A stretch of 64,000 nucleotides of DNA, taken from contig CM019064.1 in NCBI GenBank assembly GCA_009667805.1, positions 79,462,675-79,526,674 on the forward strand, in the 5' to 3' direction. The notes beneath the pieces were generated by a model that was not told the DNA's origin, did not search any database, and was given only the letters and a program-made list of their open reading frames with translations. Shown in pieces: positions 60,401 to 64,000 of this stretch (position 1 is the stretch's first letter; each line of letters opens with the position of its first letter). The DNA comes from Leptobrachium leishanense. Lineage: Eukaryota; Chordata; Amphibia; Anura; Megophryidae. The translations under genes were made by a program, and so were the position numbers.

Positions 60401-60580
60401 CAGACCTTTTGGATTTCATCTAATTGCTTTTATTTTGCTGCAGGTTGGCAAAAGCGGCATTCGATGATGCGATTGCAGAACTGGACACACTGAGTGAAGA
60501 AAGCTACAAGGACTCAACGCTTATCATGCAATTGTTACGTGATAACCTGACACTATGGACATCGGATATGCAAGGCGATG
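20275..60580 (+). CDS. ywhae: 14-3-3 epsilon gene, five of six coding exons
   Basis: The gene encodes a dimeric cytosolic adaptor that binds phosphoserine/threonine motifs of client proteins. The joined exons (20275-20338, 47472-47671, 55135-55241, 58086-58292, 60444-60580) give 238 codons plus one base in a single frame, all with GT/AG junctions. Both family signatures are present ([11 protein letters not shown] at 42-52; [20 protein letters not shown] near the C-terminus) and the phosphopeptide pocket residues K50, R57, R130 and Y131 are intact. Epsilon is chosen over other isoforms from the start [16 protein letters not shown] and from [14 protein letters not shown]. The final acidic tail exon (~17 residues in vertebrate epsilon) is not in the 3.4 kb after exon 5. 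Compared with vertebrate epsilon as I remember it there are about eleven substitutions, clustered in residues 72-137, many for so conserved a protein. Introns are 27.1, 7.5, 2.8 and 2.2 kb. Confidence 0.95.
20339..21650. other. CpG-rich start of ywhae intron 1
   Basis: GC-rich sequence continues past exon 1. Two AAAATGGCGG words (about 20422 and 20579) resemble YY1 sites, and there are runs of G near 20797 and 21230. The antisense open frames here are by-products of composition. Confidence 0.5.
21651..21800. repeat. Interspersed repeat (AGCGC...GCAGCGCTG...CCCTATTCTCG), copy 1
   Basis: It contains TTTGTATAGCGGCCACATG, CTGCAGCGCTGGACAATGGG and GGCCCTATTCTCGTGGGAAC, the order seen in the clearer copy at 38583-38925. 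It looks like an abundant anuran interspersed repeat, possibly SINE-like. Confidence 0.6.
21801..22561. other. Intron 1, unassigned
   Basis: No element boundary was found. Words such as AAAGTGGTCAGAAT recur loosely near 27620, suggesting a diverged repeat. Confidence 0.35.
22562..22680. mobile_element. Palindromic MITE (CCAGATGTTTTGGAACTAC family), copy 2
   Basis: GTCAGCAACTTTGATCCAGA and TGTTTTGGAACTACATCTCC, with an ATCATCTGGGG counterpart at the right, mark a diverged copy. Confidence 0.55.
22681..23194. other. Intron 1, unassigned
   Basis: Nothing recognisable was found. Confidence 0.35.
23195..23574. mobile_element. PIF/Harbinger-like MITE
   Basis: It runs from GGCTAGGGTCACATGAACGC to ATTCGTCTGACCCCAGCC. 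The flanks are TGA and TAA, so the 3-bp duplication is imperfect. Its interior matches 13155-13590. Confidence 0.75.
23575..25100. other. Intron 1, unassigned, with hAT-like fragments
   Basis: AGGGCTGTCAAACTCCTGG at about 24387 and GCTGTCAAACTCACCC at about 24197 look like ends of hAT-type MITEs, but partner ends are unclear. There is a run of G near 24505. No gene is seen. Confidence 0.35.
25101..25521. mobile_element. Possible MITE with GGGGTACTCA ends
   Basis: GGGGTACTCAGTACC at the left is mirrored by GTGAGTACCCC at the right. A 122-codon open frame inside has no recognisable similarity. Confidence 0.35.
25522..26242. other. Intron 1, unassigned
   Basis: It contains a T-run near 25870. 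No coding or repeat structure is supported. Confidence 0.35.
26243..26510. mobile_element. Harbinger-like MITE fragment (GGCCCCGTTCACAC end)
   Basis: After TAA the sequence starts GGCCCCGTTCACACAACGC. The words GGGAGCTTCTTTGGGGCG and GAACGCGCTGCAATGCG are the inverted counterparts of words in 48647-48963. The far end is missing or too diverged to place. Confidence 0.6.
26511..27768. other. Intron 1, unassigned, with one hairpin
   Basis: GGTCATGATTGGTATCATTG at 26864 and its near complement ending GACC at 26926 form a hairpin with 28-bp arms and a 7-bp loop. Nothing else is supported. Confidence 0.4.
27769..28056. mobile_element. Harbinger-like MITE (GGCCCGTGTCAGACGAGC)
   Basis: GGCCCGTGTCAGACGAGC is mirrored by GCTCATCTGACACTGGCC. 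GAGGATCG(T/C)GCTTTG is shared with 30915-31162. The target duplication is not clear. Confidence 0.65.
28057..29635. other. Intron 1, unassigned, with a possible LINE tail
   Basis: CCAATAAAGCTTATTTTGA followed by TTTGATA (about 29297-29319) resembles the 3' end of an L1-like LINE. It is preceded by a C-run at 29204. No other feature is supported. Confidence 0.35.
29636..29822. repeat. 34-35-bp minisatellite, ~5.5 units
   Basis: The unit CAGAGCCCCCCTGTATTACA plus CAGAACCGTTTGTG repeats head to tail with very few differences, mainly in the number of C residues. The two overlapping open frames here are the repeat read in two frames. Confidence 0.95.
30082..30914. mobile_element. Harbinger-like MITE, split by a nested relative
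   Basis: The left part (30082-~30330, starting GGCTGGGGTCAGACAAGCGC) and right part (~30745-30914, ending CTCATCTGACCCTAGCC) match, in order, the uninterrupted copy at 53938-54346, for example AAACGGACGCA(A/G)GTTAG and the GCTACGTCA block. A TAA precedes the left end. Confidence 0.75.
30335..30744. mobile_element. Nested Harbinger-like MITE
   Basis: It starts GGCTAGGGTCAAACGAAAGC and ends GGTCTGACCCCAGCC, and its interior (GTTATGTTGGCCGGACAT, CACACACCGCTAG) matches 13155-13590 and 23195-23574. It lies inside a different subfamily member. A 30-bp T-run occurs within it. Confidence 0.75.
30915..31162. mobile_element. Harbinger-like MITE (GCCGAAGGCACACGAGC)
   Basis: GCCGAAGGCACACGAGC is mirrored by GCTCGTGTGCCGACGGC. 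Internal hairpins include GGAACGTCCAC facing GGACGTTCC. It abuts the previous element directly. Confidence 0.65.
31163..31815. other. Intron 1, unassigned
   Basis: No feature is supported. The last eight bases (ATCAAACT) are the target site of the next element. Confidence 0.35.
31816..32513. mobile_element. hAT-like MITE (AGGGCTGAAAC family), copy 1
   Basis: The ends are AGGGCTGAAACCACTAATC and GATTA-type...GTTTAGTTGCAGCCTCT. The flanks ATCAAACT and ATCAGACT form an 8-bp duplication with one mismatch. Further copies are at 41338-42144 and 44584-45335. GTTGTCAACCATTTTCATTA inside is a small palindrome. Confidence 0.8.
32514..32992. other. Intron 1, unassigned
   Basis: No feature is supported. 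Confidence 0.35.
33060..35760 (-). pseudogene. CR1 ORF2: endonuclease and reverse transcriptase, broken
   Basis: Reading the minus strand, the endonuclease start is recognisable ([15 protein letters not shown], about 35660-35725, then GGGVALYVK). The reverse transcriptase follows with [37 protein letters not shown] and the catalytic [10 protein letters not shown] (about 33850-33880). The C-terminal part with [10 protein letters not shown] ends near 33070. At least four frame changes separate these blocks, so it is not functional. It would once have nicked target DNA and copied LINE RNA. Confidence 0.85.
36140..36803 (-). pseudogene. CR1 ORF1: Cys-rich motif plus SGNH esterase region, broken
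   Basis: The N-terminal part ([20 protein letters not shown]) has C-x2-C pairs, followed after a frame change by a region with [10 protein letters not shown] and [13 protein letters not shown]. That combination is the esterase found in ORF1 of CR1-clade LINEs. The expected GDS serine motif is not clear at QQLPSIIRG. Frameshifts make it a pseudogene. Confidence 0.75.
36961..38582. other. Intron 1, mostly unassigned
   Basis: About 37045-37150 is a diverged fragment of the 50005-50192 hAT MITE (ATCCTGCAGTCATTGAGCAG compared with ATCCTGCAATCACTGAGCAG). A G-run lies at 38181-38194. No gene is seen. Confidence 0.4.
38583..38925. repeat. Interspersed repeat (TTTATAAAGCGCCAGCATATTCCGCAGCGCTG), copy 2
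   Basis: This is the clearest copy of the family, with GCGCCAGCATATTCCGCAGC, GGAGGAGATGAGGGCCCTAT and, further right, GAGAGTGTTCCAGAGAGTGG. Related pieces are at 21651-21800, 43490-43558 plus 44415-44465, and 47020-47140. Confidence 0.7.
38980..39671 (-). mobile_element. L1-type retrocopy with 11-bp target-site duplication
   Basis: The 11-mer TACAATTTAAA flanks it (38969-38979, 39672-39682). Its left end, GGCCACGCAGGGCCACCACAG, is shared with the larger element at 1889-3787. Plus-strand open frames here have no recognisable similarity. Confidence 0.65.
39781..39802. repeat. C homopolymer
   Basis: A run of about 18 C residues, likely length-variable. Confidence 0.9.
39895..40041. mobile_element. 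Palindromic MITE (CCAGATGTTTTGGAACTAC family), copy 3
   Basis: CAGTGATGGCG and CCTTGGCACC at the left face GGTGCCAAGG and CCATTGGCA at the right. The central arms are AACTACATGCCCCATGATA and ATATCATGGGACATGTAGTT. Confidence 0.75.
40042..41329. other. Intron 1, unassigned
   Basis: It contains a T-run near 40494. No coding or bounded repeat is supported. Confidence 0.35.
41338..42144. mobile_element. hAT-like MITE (TAGGGCTGAAAC family), copy 2
   Basis: The termini TAGGGCTGAAACAATTTATC and CGTTAGTTGCGGCCTTA are flanked by a perfect 8-bp duplication GTTGATAC (41330-41337, 42145-42152). An 8-bp duplication is diagnostic for the hAT superfamily. Confidence 0.9.
42145..42655. other. Intron 1, unassigned
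   Basis: No feature is supported. Confidence 0.35.
42664..43235. mobile_element. Foldback hAT-like element (TAGGG(T/A)TGCACC family), copy 1
   Basis: The termini TAGGGTTGCACAGATAC and GTATCGGTGCATCCCTA are flanked by a perfect GTAGTAAG duplication (42656-42663, 43236-43243). The interior is a ~300-bp imperfect palindrome whose centre reads ATCACGTGGGAGTCCCACGT. An inverted remnant of the 25-bp minisatellite follows the hairpin. Confidence 0.9.
43490..43558. repeat. Interspersed repeat (GCAGCGCTT family), copy 3, left piece
   Basis: AGTTTCTGCAGCGCTTCACA continues after the next element at 44407 (TTTAGGCCCTGTTCTGATAA), the normal order of the family. Confidence 0.55.
43559..44406. mobile_element. 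Foldback hAT-like element (GGGATGCACC family), copy 2
   Basis: The termini TGGGGATGCACCAATAC and CCGTGCATCCCTA lie in a perfect AAAGCAAT duplication (43551-43558, 44407-44414). Hairpin arms include GCGTTCCTTCCAACGAG facing CTCGTTGGAAGGAACGC and GTCCGAATGC words. It has TGTCATGTGACGCTTTCCAA in common with 56530-57179. Confidence 0.9.
44407..44470. repeat. Interspersed repeat, copy 3, right piece
   Basis: This is the continuation of the repeat split by the hAT-like insertion. Confidence 0.5.
44584..45335 (-). mobile_element. hAT-like MITE (TAGGGCTGAAAC family), copy 3
   Basis: The left end TAGGGCTGCAACTATTATG and right end GGTTGTTTCAGTGCTA are inverted, and ATTTTAAG / GTTTTAAG flank it (7 of 8). 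Its interior has CAGCTCTGAAAT and GTAGCAG-type words in the reverse order of copy 2. It contains the TTAA MITE at 45218-45290. Confidence 0.75.
45218..45290. mobile_element. TTAA-flanked 73-bp MITE nested in a hAT-like copy
   Basis: CCCCTTAAGGACCAA and TTGGTCCTTAGGGGG are inverted ends, with TTAA on both sides (45214-45217, 45291-45294). It is almost all terminal repeat. Confidence 0.85.
45400..45524. mobile_element. Palindromic MITE (CCAGATGTTTTGGAACTAC family), copy 4
   Basis: GTCGTCAACCTT and CATGATGCTCAGC face GCTGAGCATCATG and AAGGTTGCTGAC around a ~6-bp loop. Confidence 0.75.
45525..46477. other. Intron 1, unassigned
   Basis: No feature is supported. Confidence 0.35.
46478..46622. mobile_element. 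MITE with CAGGGTTATTCAGAGAA end
   Basis: The left end and the internal words GGAGAATTTTTCTAG and TTTGGCTATTTTGACCTAGA are shared, inverted, with 19050-19228. Confidence 0.6.
46623..47471. other. End of intron 1 with one interspersed-repeat piece
   Basis: About 47020-47140 carries TTTATAAGATGCCAACTAGC and ATAGCGCTGTGCAATGGG of the GCAGCGCTG repeat family. The last bases are the acceptor tract TTTTGTTTTTTAG. Confidence 0.5.
47472..47671 (+). CDS. ywhae: ywhae coding exon 2
   Basis: It encodes residues 22-88 (EMVESMKK to DYRQV), with 14-3-3 signature 1 and pocket residues K50 and R57. It begins in codon 22 and ends in phase 0 before GTAAGA. Confidence 0.96.
47672..48646. other. Intron 2, unassigned
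   Basis: No feature is supported. Confidence 0.35.
48647..48963. mobile_element. PIF/Harbinger-like MITE with TAA duplication
   Basis: GGCTGGGTTCACACTTCAGC and GCTGAGGTGTGACCGGGGCC are inverted ends flanked by TAA (48644-48646, 48964-48966). Confidence 0.85.
48964..49996. other. Intron 2, unassigned
   Basis: No feature is supported. Confidence 0.35.
50005..50192. mobile_element. hAT MITE (CAGTGGTCCTCAAACC)
   Basis: CAGTGGTCCTCAAACCTGTC and GACAGGTTCGAGAAACACTG are inverted ends inside a perfect CTTTAGGT duplication (49997-50004, 50193-50200). Confidence 0.92.
50468..50619. repeat. DIRS inverted terminal repeat, one end
   Basis: It runs from CGGAGGC and TTTTGCATCTCTTTCTTAGC to CCGCCAAAATGACCCT and matches the reverse complement of 53465-53616 almost base for base. 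Confidence 0.95.
50780..50872. other. DIRS internal complementary region
   Basis: The left half, CTCCGAGTCTTTCTTAAAAT, is the reverse complement of the extreme outer left end (about 50437-50473). The right half, AATTCATGACTCGGAGGCTC plus CTATTTTGCAT, is the reverse complement of the extreme right end (about 53596-53633). This juxtaposition of both outer ends is the hallmark of DIRS-1-type elements and serves to complete and circularise the cDNA. Confidence 0.88.
50880..51706 (-). pseudogene. DIRS tyrosine recombinase fused to a reverse-transcriptase remnant
   Basis: The first ~40 residues ([20 protein letters not shown] and [11 protein letters not shown]) look like the start of DIRS reverse transcriptase. 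They run straight into recombinase-like sequence ([17 protein letters not shown]), so the RT core was lost by in-frame deletion near 51585. The recombinase keeps a box-I arginine in [11 protein letters not shown] (R123 of the open frame). Box II reads AHSTH, where family members as I know them have HSTR, and the C-terminal part with [11 protein letters not shown] is in other frames. It is therefore inactive. Confidence 0.82.
51715..53194 (-). pseudogene. DIRS Gag-like ORF, frameshifted
   Basis: Starting at [12 protein letters not shown], pieces in different frames give an Ala/Ser-rich region, a basic region ([20 protein letters not shown]), a 272-codon open stretch (51812-52630) with [20 protein letters not shown] and [13 protein letters not shown], and a C-terminal [10 protein letters not shown] recognise this layout from Gag of vertebrate DIRS elements. 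At least three frame changes break it. Confidence 0.75.
53465..53616. repeat. DIRS inverted terminal repeat, other end
   Basis: This is the reverse complement of 50468-50619. The outer flank ATTAAAATTAAAAC is not shared with the other end. Confidence 0.95.
53938..54346. mobile_element. PIF/Harbinger-like MITE, uninterrupted subfamily member
   Basis: It starts GGCCGGTGTCAGATGAACGC after TAA, ends TGCGTTCGTCTGACATTACC, and is followed by TTAA. It is the intact counterpart of the split copy at 30082-30914. Confidence 0.75.
54347..55134. other. End of intron 2, with a TA microsatellite
   Basis: GT and TA dinucleotide runs lie at about 54393-54432. No other feature is seen. The acceptor is TATCTTGCAG. 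Confidence 0.5.
55135..55241 (+). CDS. ywhae: ywhae coding exon 3
   Basis: It encodes residues 89-123 and two bases of M124 ([13 protein letters not shown] to FYYK). Several of the unusual substitutions lie here (R95, T98, N102, T113). The donor is GTAAGT. Confidence 0.96.
55242..56521. other. Intron 3, unassigned
   Basis: It contains a long T-run at about 55298-55322. Short open frames (55592-55855, 56171-56434) have no recognisable similarity. Confidence 0.4.
56530..57179. mobile_element. Foldback hAT-like element (TAGGGATGCACC family), copy 3
   Basis: The termini TAGGGATGCACCGATACC and GTATCGGTGCAACCCTA are flanked by ATTGTGGT / ATCGTGGT (7 of 8). It contains TGTCATGTGACGCTTTCCAA, a block of the 25-bp minisatellite and a long hairpin around CCACGTGGGACCATGTGATC. 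A 233-codon open frame across it (56625-57326) is a repeat translation. Confidence 0.88.
56660..56820. repeat. 25-bp minisatellite block inside the hAT-like element
   Basis: About six units of GCCCCCAGCCTCACGCATGG plus GTATT, the last four almost identical. The unit is related to that of 14262-15600. Confidence 0.9.
57180..57607. other. Intron 3, unassigned
   Basis: No feature is supported. Confidence 0.35.
57608..57974. mobile_element. TTAA-flanked foldback MITE (CCTCCCTCGCGGT)
   Basis: CCTCCCT and AGGGAGG ends lie between TTAA tetranucleotides (57604-57607, 57975-57978). Inner arms include GGAAGCGGTAACCCTGAGCC facing GGCTACCGCTTCC and GAGCCACACTC words in both halves. This TTAACCTCCCT type is abundant in frogs. 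Confidence 0.85.
58086..58292 (+). CDS. ywhae: ywhae coding exon 4
   Basis: It encodes the last base of M124 through residue 192 plus two bases of codon 193 ([11 protein letters not shown] to NSPDRAC), with pocket residues R130 and Y131. The donor is GTAAGT. Confidence 0.97.
58293..58745. other. Intron 4, unassigned
   Basis: No feature is supported. Confidence 0.35.
58754..59815. mobile_element. hAT-like element (TAGGGGTCGGCCGA...CCGGTCTATCCCTA)
   Basis: The ends TAGGGGTCGGCCGATTA and ATACCGGTCTATCCCTA are inverted, and ATGGCTAT / ATTGATAT flank it (6 of 8). It carries a satellite array related to that at 17479-18021. No transposase is seen. Confidence 0.65.
59225..59525. repeat. Satellite array related to the 54-bp satellite at 17.5 kb
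   Basis: Units such as ATGAGCGTATCAGAGCTGCA plus CAGCAATA recur in both orientations. The reverse complement (TGCAGCTCTGATACGCTCAT) aligns with the diverged units at 17950-18021. Confidence 0.8.
59816..60443. other. Intron 4, right part, unassigned
   Basis: No feature is supported before the acceptor TTTTGCTGCAG. Confidence 0.4.
60444..60580 (+). CDS. ywhae: ywhae coding exon 5
   Basis: It encodes residue 193 onward to QGDG ([13 protein letters not shown], then 14-3-3 signature 2). It ends one base into codon 239 before GTAAGG, the expected phase for the short acidic tail exon. Confidence 0.96.
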
Positions 60581-62200
60581 GTAAGGAACATTGTATTTCT
60601 GCGCCTAGAGGTAAATTCTAAGAATTGTAATGGGGTCATAGGGTCAGTTAAAGAGGGGAAAGTTATCATTTATATTGGCAGAAAACTATGGAAAACGGTC
60701 CATAAGCAAAGGGAGCCAATGGTTTGCTCAAATGGTCCAGAGCATGAAAAAGAATCTAGTCAGATCTCTTGCCATTTTTTTTTCTTAATTTGGAAGGGAA
60801 TTTTTTTGGTGTGTTTCACGTTGCATATTACAATAAATTAAAATGTATTTAGAATTAATGGACCATACGCAAGCACAGACACGGCGAAACAGCTCGTTCA
60901 TGTGGATTGAATTTCCTATATCTGGGGATAGATTCAGCCTTTTGGACTTAATTTTATTGCTTCTGATCTCCCTTTTCCTTCCAGTCACCGTCCCTGAAAG
61001 CTATGCTTGTTTAAATGAAACGCTTATGGTGCTTGAACAGTCCCCCCCCCCCCCCCCACACTTGTGCCTTTAACATCCTTTTTCACATGATCCTATTCTT
61101 CCCTTCTTTTTGTGTAGATTCCTAAAGGAAAACAAAAGTGTTTCTTTCTTAAATGCTCTTTGTAAGTTCCTCTGCTGATGCCCAAGACATTGCCATTTGT
61201 TCCTTTCTCTATAACCACTGCATCCCTTTGTCAGATTTGTGTACTCCATACCTAAGAAATGTTGACACTTTGTTGCAAAGCATTGTATGCCTGGATTTGT
61301 GTGACTGGTTGGAGAGCACAAACAGTCTCTGCATGACCTCGTTACTAATTGATTACTTTCCCTTTAAAAGATGCTGCATGTTAAGATCTTTGCTGTGGTT
61401 TTTAAAAGGCCTATCCTCTACAGTTATTAGTCTGTGGTTAAACTGGGGATGCTTCAGGGCTTCATTCCACTTCATGAAGTAGCAATGATTTTTCATATGG
61501 CCTTTAACCAAGATGACAGGTGGGCTTCCATAGTTATAGAATGGGGAAATTCATGGGCTCCTGTGGAAGGCTGGCTGTTTGCTGCCTTTGACACAGATGA
61601 AGCACATTGTGTTGGGCAGTTTTTTGTTTCTTCTAACCCCAATCCCCATCATTTCCTTTCTTGGACCCTGGTGTTTTGTTTGAAAAATTATCACTTAACA
61701 GCTGTGTGGTGTAAGCGTATCCTGTGATTTGTGAGTGTTTAACCCAAACTGCATGTCTAAGTGGAATAAGCAATATTTTAGTACACCTATAAAATATGCT
61801 AGGCTTTAGAGTCGTCCCGTAATATTTGTAAATGAGGCAAAAAAACAGCCAGTGTCAAGACTACACAAGCTGAACGGACTAGTGGTATCGGCGTACCATG
61901 ACCACTTGAAAGGGTGCGCATGTCCTCCTGCAGCACCCCTTTCTCTCAGAGCGCATTCAGCCAACAGTGCAGGGTTTAAGCTCCACCCAGAAACTCAGAT
62001 CAGTGAGGGCTGCGCTTCAGGGACCAGGAAGCAGAAGCGATGGGTTCCAACTACTTTCTCCCAGCCGTTAAATTGGCTTGTAGCTCCTTGCATTGTCAAG
62101 CCATGCAACGTGCTCCAGCTTTCATGAAACCGGCAGCACTTCACCTCTAGGATTTAAGCGCCAGAGCTGTGGTGGAAAGTTAGTCTTTACATAAAAAGGA
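60581..62200. other. Start of intron 5; tail exon not found
   Basis: I looked for an acceptor followed by an acidic, Glu/Gln-rich frame ending in DENQ-stop and found none here or up to 64 kb. A C-run lies at 61041. No other feature is supported. Confidence 0.5.
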
Positions 62201-62690
62201 TCAGTTTTTTTTTTTTTTTTTTGTCATGTGACCACTTTCCAATAAAGATTTTGCTGAAAGCCTGCCCAATTTGTTTAATAATGCATTGTATGGCCATACA
62301 CCCCATTTACCCACTGCACAGCCTGCACACATGCACCAGGCCTCAGACAACTGCATATACGGTACACATGCGACTGGCAGAAAGCTCTAACAGCATTTTG
62401 CCAGCTGCCCCTCCCACTGGCTGTGTTCCAGCGAGCGGCTGTCAGCATGTGAAGGTTGCAAGGTCTTGCGAGAGCGTGGCACCAGCAGAGCCAGGTCACA
62501 ACCTTCACCTGCTGATGGCCACTCGTTGCCTTGTGCTCTTGTGAGACCTTACAACCCTCACATGGCGGCGGCTGCTCACTGGAACGAGGCCAGCTGCACC
62601 AGCACTCACATACTGCCTGGCAAACCAGCCTAGTGCTGGCATCCAGTTTCAGTAGAAGTACTTGTATTGGTACCGATACTGAAATTTGAA
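62201..62690. mobile_element. Foldback hAT-like element fragment (same family as 42664, 43559, 56530)
   Basis: TTGTCATGTGACCACTTTCC, CCCATTTACCCACTGCACA and the final TACTTGTATTGGTACCGATA match words of the other copies. It has a hairpin with GTGAAGGTTGCAAGG facing CAACCTTCAC. The left terminus is replaced by a T-run and no duplication is visible. Another family end (TAGGGATGCGCCGATAC) begins at about 62712. Confidence 0.6.
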
Positions 62691-62713
62691 CAGGAGGGGC
62701 AAAAATTAACTAG

Positions 62714-63119
62714 GGATGCGCCGATACAGAAACTTGTGCAAACACTGCTGGGGAGTCTCTTCATGGAAGGTATCTCAAATTCAGCTTTCATCATGGGGGG
62801 GGGGGGGGTGTTATATCATGGCTTTGTTTAAACTGTCAAATTTTATTGGCCTAATGAAAGGCAGGCGTTAATGCGTCTTTAATAATGGATTTTTAATTGG
62901 GGGGGGGGGCGCACGCGCGCGCTGAGTCTATTCAAAGCTAGTAAAGGTAAAAACCTAAAAATGCATCTAAGGAGCAGCCCAAGCATCACACATTTCCATG
63001 TTTATGTGGTTTGCATTTGTTACAACGTTCTGTAGCTAGGTGCTTTTGACGGAAGATGAAGACTACACTGTGGGACACAAAGGCAAGGTCTAACTTTTTC
63101 TATAAAAAAAATAGGGGGG
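62714..63119. other. Intron 5, unassigned
   Basis: It contains G-runs at 62796-62808 and 62900-62909 and a CGCGCGCG word. No gene is seen. Confidence 0.4.
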
Positions 63120-63262
63120 GGGGTCATCCTCTATAGTACAGTGTGACCCATGTTTCCTTCAGCCCCCAGTATGTCCTATGTCAGCCTCTCTAGCCCCCAG
63201 TGTGCCCTGTTTCCTTCCCTAGCCCCAAGGGTGTCCCATATTATCCTCTGTAACCCCCAGAG

Positions 63263-63428
63263 CAGGCCTCAAAATTTCAAGTCCTGAGCTACTAGCCAGG
63301 CCTTAAGAGCTACTCGCCCCTGGTTGCCCCACCTAACCCTTTTCCAGCATTGCCTCTGCATTCCCACTCGCCCTCATGTAATTTCCACTCGCCAAATGCG
63401 AGCAGGCGAGTGGAAATTTTGAGGCCTG
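63263..63428. mobile_element. hAT MITE (CAGGCCTCAAAATTTC)
   Basis: The inverted ends CAGGCCTCAAAATTTC and GAAATTTTGAGGCCTG are perfect, inside a perfect CCCCAGAG duplication (63255-63262, 63429-63436). Confidence 0.93.
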
Positions 63429-63486
63429 CCCCAGAGTGTCCTTGTCATCTTCCATAACCCCTGGAGTGTTCTGTCATCCGCCCTAG

Positions 63487-63941
63487 TAGGGCTGTGCAAT
63501 ATGGACAAAATAATCATTTTATATATTAAATGAATGAATATTGCGATTTAGGCAATTGTTTTTGCTTTTTCAAACATGCTACATACATTCTAAATGTATT
63601 CAGTGCACATTGCCCCCAGCACATGGATACTGCCCCCAGCTCACCTCTTTGCGCCACGTGTTCGGCACCCTGTGAGCTTCCGGCGGCATGGAGCTTGGGC
63701 GCTCGCCTGGGGGAACCACGTGATGAGCAGCGATAACGCGGCTGTACATGTGGTTCCCCCCTGCGAGTGCCCAAAGCTCCATGCCGCCGGAAGCTTACAG
63801 GGAGCCGAACACGTTAATTTCCGCAGCCCTAAAATGAATAGATAAAATTGCAGACTTATGCGGTTTATAAATCGCATGTGCTTAAATTGCGTGTTTTTTT
63901 TTTTTTTTTGTTTTTTTGGCGATATTAATTGCACAACCCTA
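63487..63941. mobile_element. Foldback hAT-like element (TAGGGCTGTGCAAT)
   Basis: TAGGGCTGTGCAATAT and ATTAATTGCACAACCCTA are inverted ends flanked by CGCCCTAG / CTCCCTAG (7 of 8). Inside are two units of the 25-bp minisatellite (TGCCCCCAGCACATGGATAC) and a hairpin with arms of ~75 bp (GCTTCCGGCGGCATGGAGCT). Confidence 0.88.
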
Positions 63942-64000
63942 CTCCCTAGCTGCCAGTGAGTCCTAGATCTCCCTCTCCAGCCCCTAGAATGCCCTAACAC

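Larger units (their letters stand above)
63120..64000. repeat. Diverged ~40-bp tandem array split by two hAT insertions
   Basis: Outside the two insertions the sequence repeats words of the type TAGCCCCCAGTGTGCCCTGT with a TCATCCTCT-type spacer (63125-63262, 63429-63486, 63942-64000). The array runs off the right edge. Confidence 0.65.

Noticed and set aside
60581..64000. Last ywhae coding exon
   Set aside because: No acceptor followed by the short acidic Glu/Gln-rich tail and stop could be found. In-frame read-through after exon 5 (to about 60621) is intronic.

Overview
The window is nuclear DNA of a vertebrate, almost certainly a frog or toad. The evidence is a spliced 14-3-3 epsilon gene with long introns set in DNA dense with repeats that I recognise from anuran genomes: CR1-type LINE with an esterase ORF1, DIRS retrotransposon, hAT and PIF/Harbinger-like MITEs, TTAA-flanked MITEs, and an 'AGCGC..CATATTCCGCAGCGCTGTACAAT' interspersed repeat. 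I see no prokaryotic gene organisation, rRNA or tRNA gene. The species cannot be named from the sequence alone.

Two host genes are supported. (1) An intact single-exon gene at 3949-4617 encodes a 222-residue relative of the piRNA-pathway factor GTSF1, with three perfect CHHC zinc fingers instead of the usual two. It sits between 15-bp direct repeats and ends in an A-rich tail, so it is an L1-type retrocopy whose reading frame has stayed open. (2) The 14-3-3 epsilon gene (ywhae) runs left to right: promoter/CpG region near 19.88-20.27 kb, five coding exons at 20275-20338, 47472-47671, 55135-55241, 58086-58292 and 60444-60580. The last short coding exon is not found and probably lies beyond the right edge. 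The first intron is 27 kb.

The rest is transposon-derived. 0-20 kb (upstream of ywhae): a retroelement with a 14-bp target duplication, the GTSF1-like retrogene, a 1.8-kb giant foldback element, a candidate solo LTR, two copies of a 'GCGCAAA'-rich MITE, Harbinger-like MITEs, a 25-bp minisatellite interrupted by a CR1 insertion, and a composite element with a near-perfect palindrome and a 54-bp satellite. 20-47 kb (intron 1): Harbinger-like MITEs (one nested in another), three copies of one hAT-like family, two to three copies of a second foldback hAT family, a 4-kb CR1 element on the minus strand and a second L1-type retrocopy. 47-64 kb: a DIRS element with complete terminal architecture but deleted reverse transcriptase, further hAT-like and TTAA MITEs, and a diverged tandem array hit by two hAT insertions.

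A recurrent theme is a module of long hairpin plus tandem array. The same 25-bp minisatellite and the same 54-bp satellite recur at distant places in the window, inside elements with different terminal repeats. Many insertions can be bounded exactly by their target-site duplications, and these are given in the entries. Family names rest on terminal motifs, target duplications and protein motifs read by eye; no database search was run.
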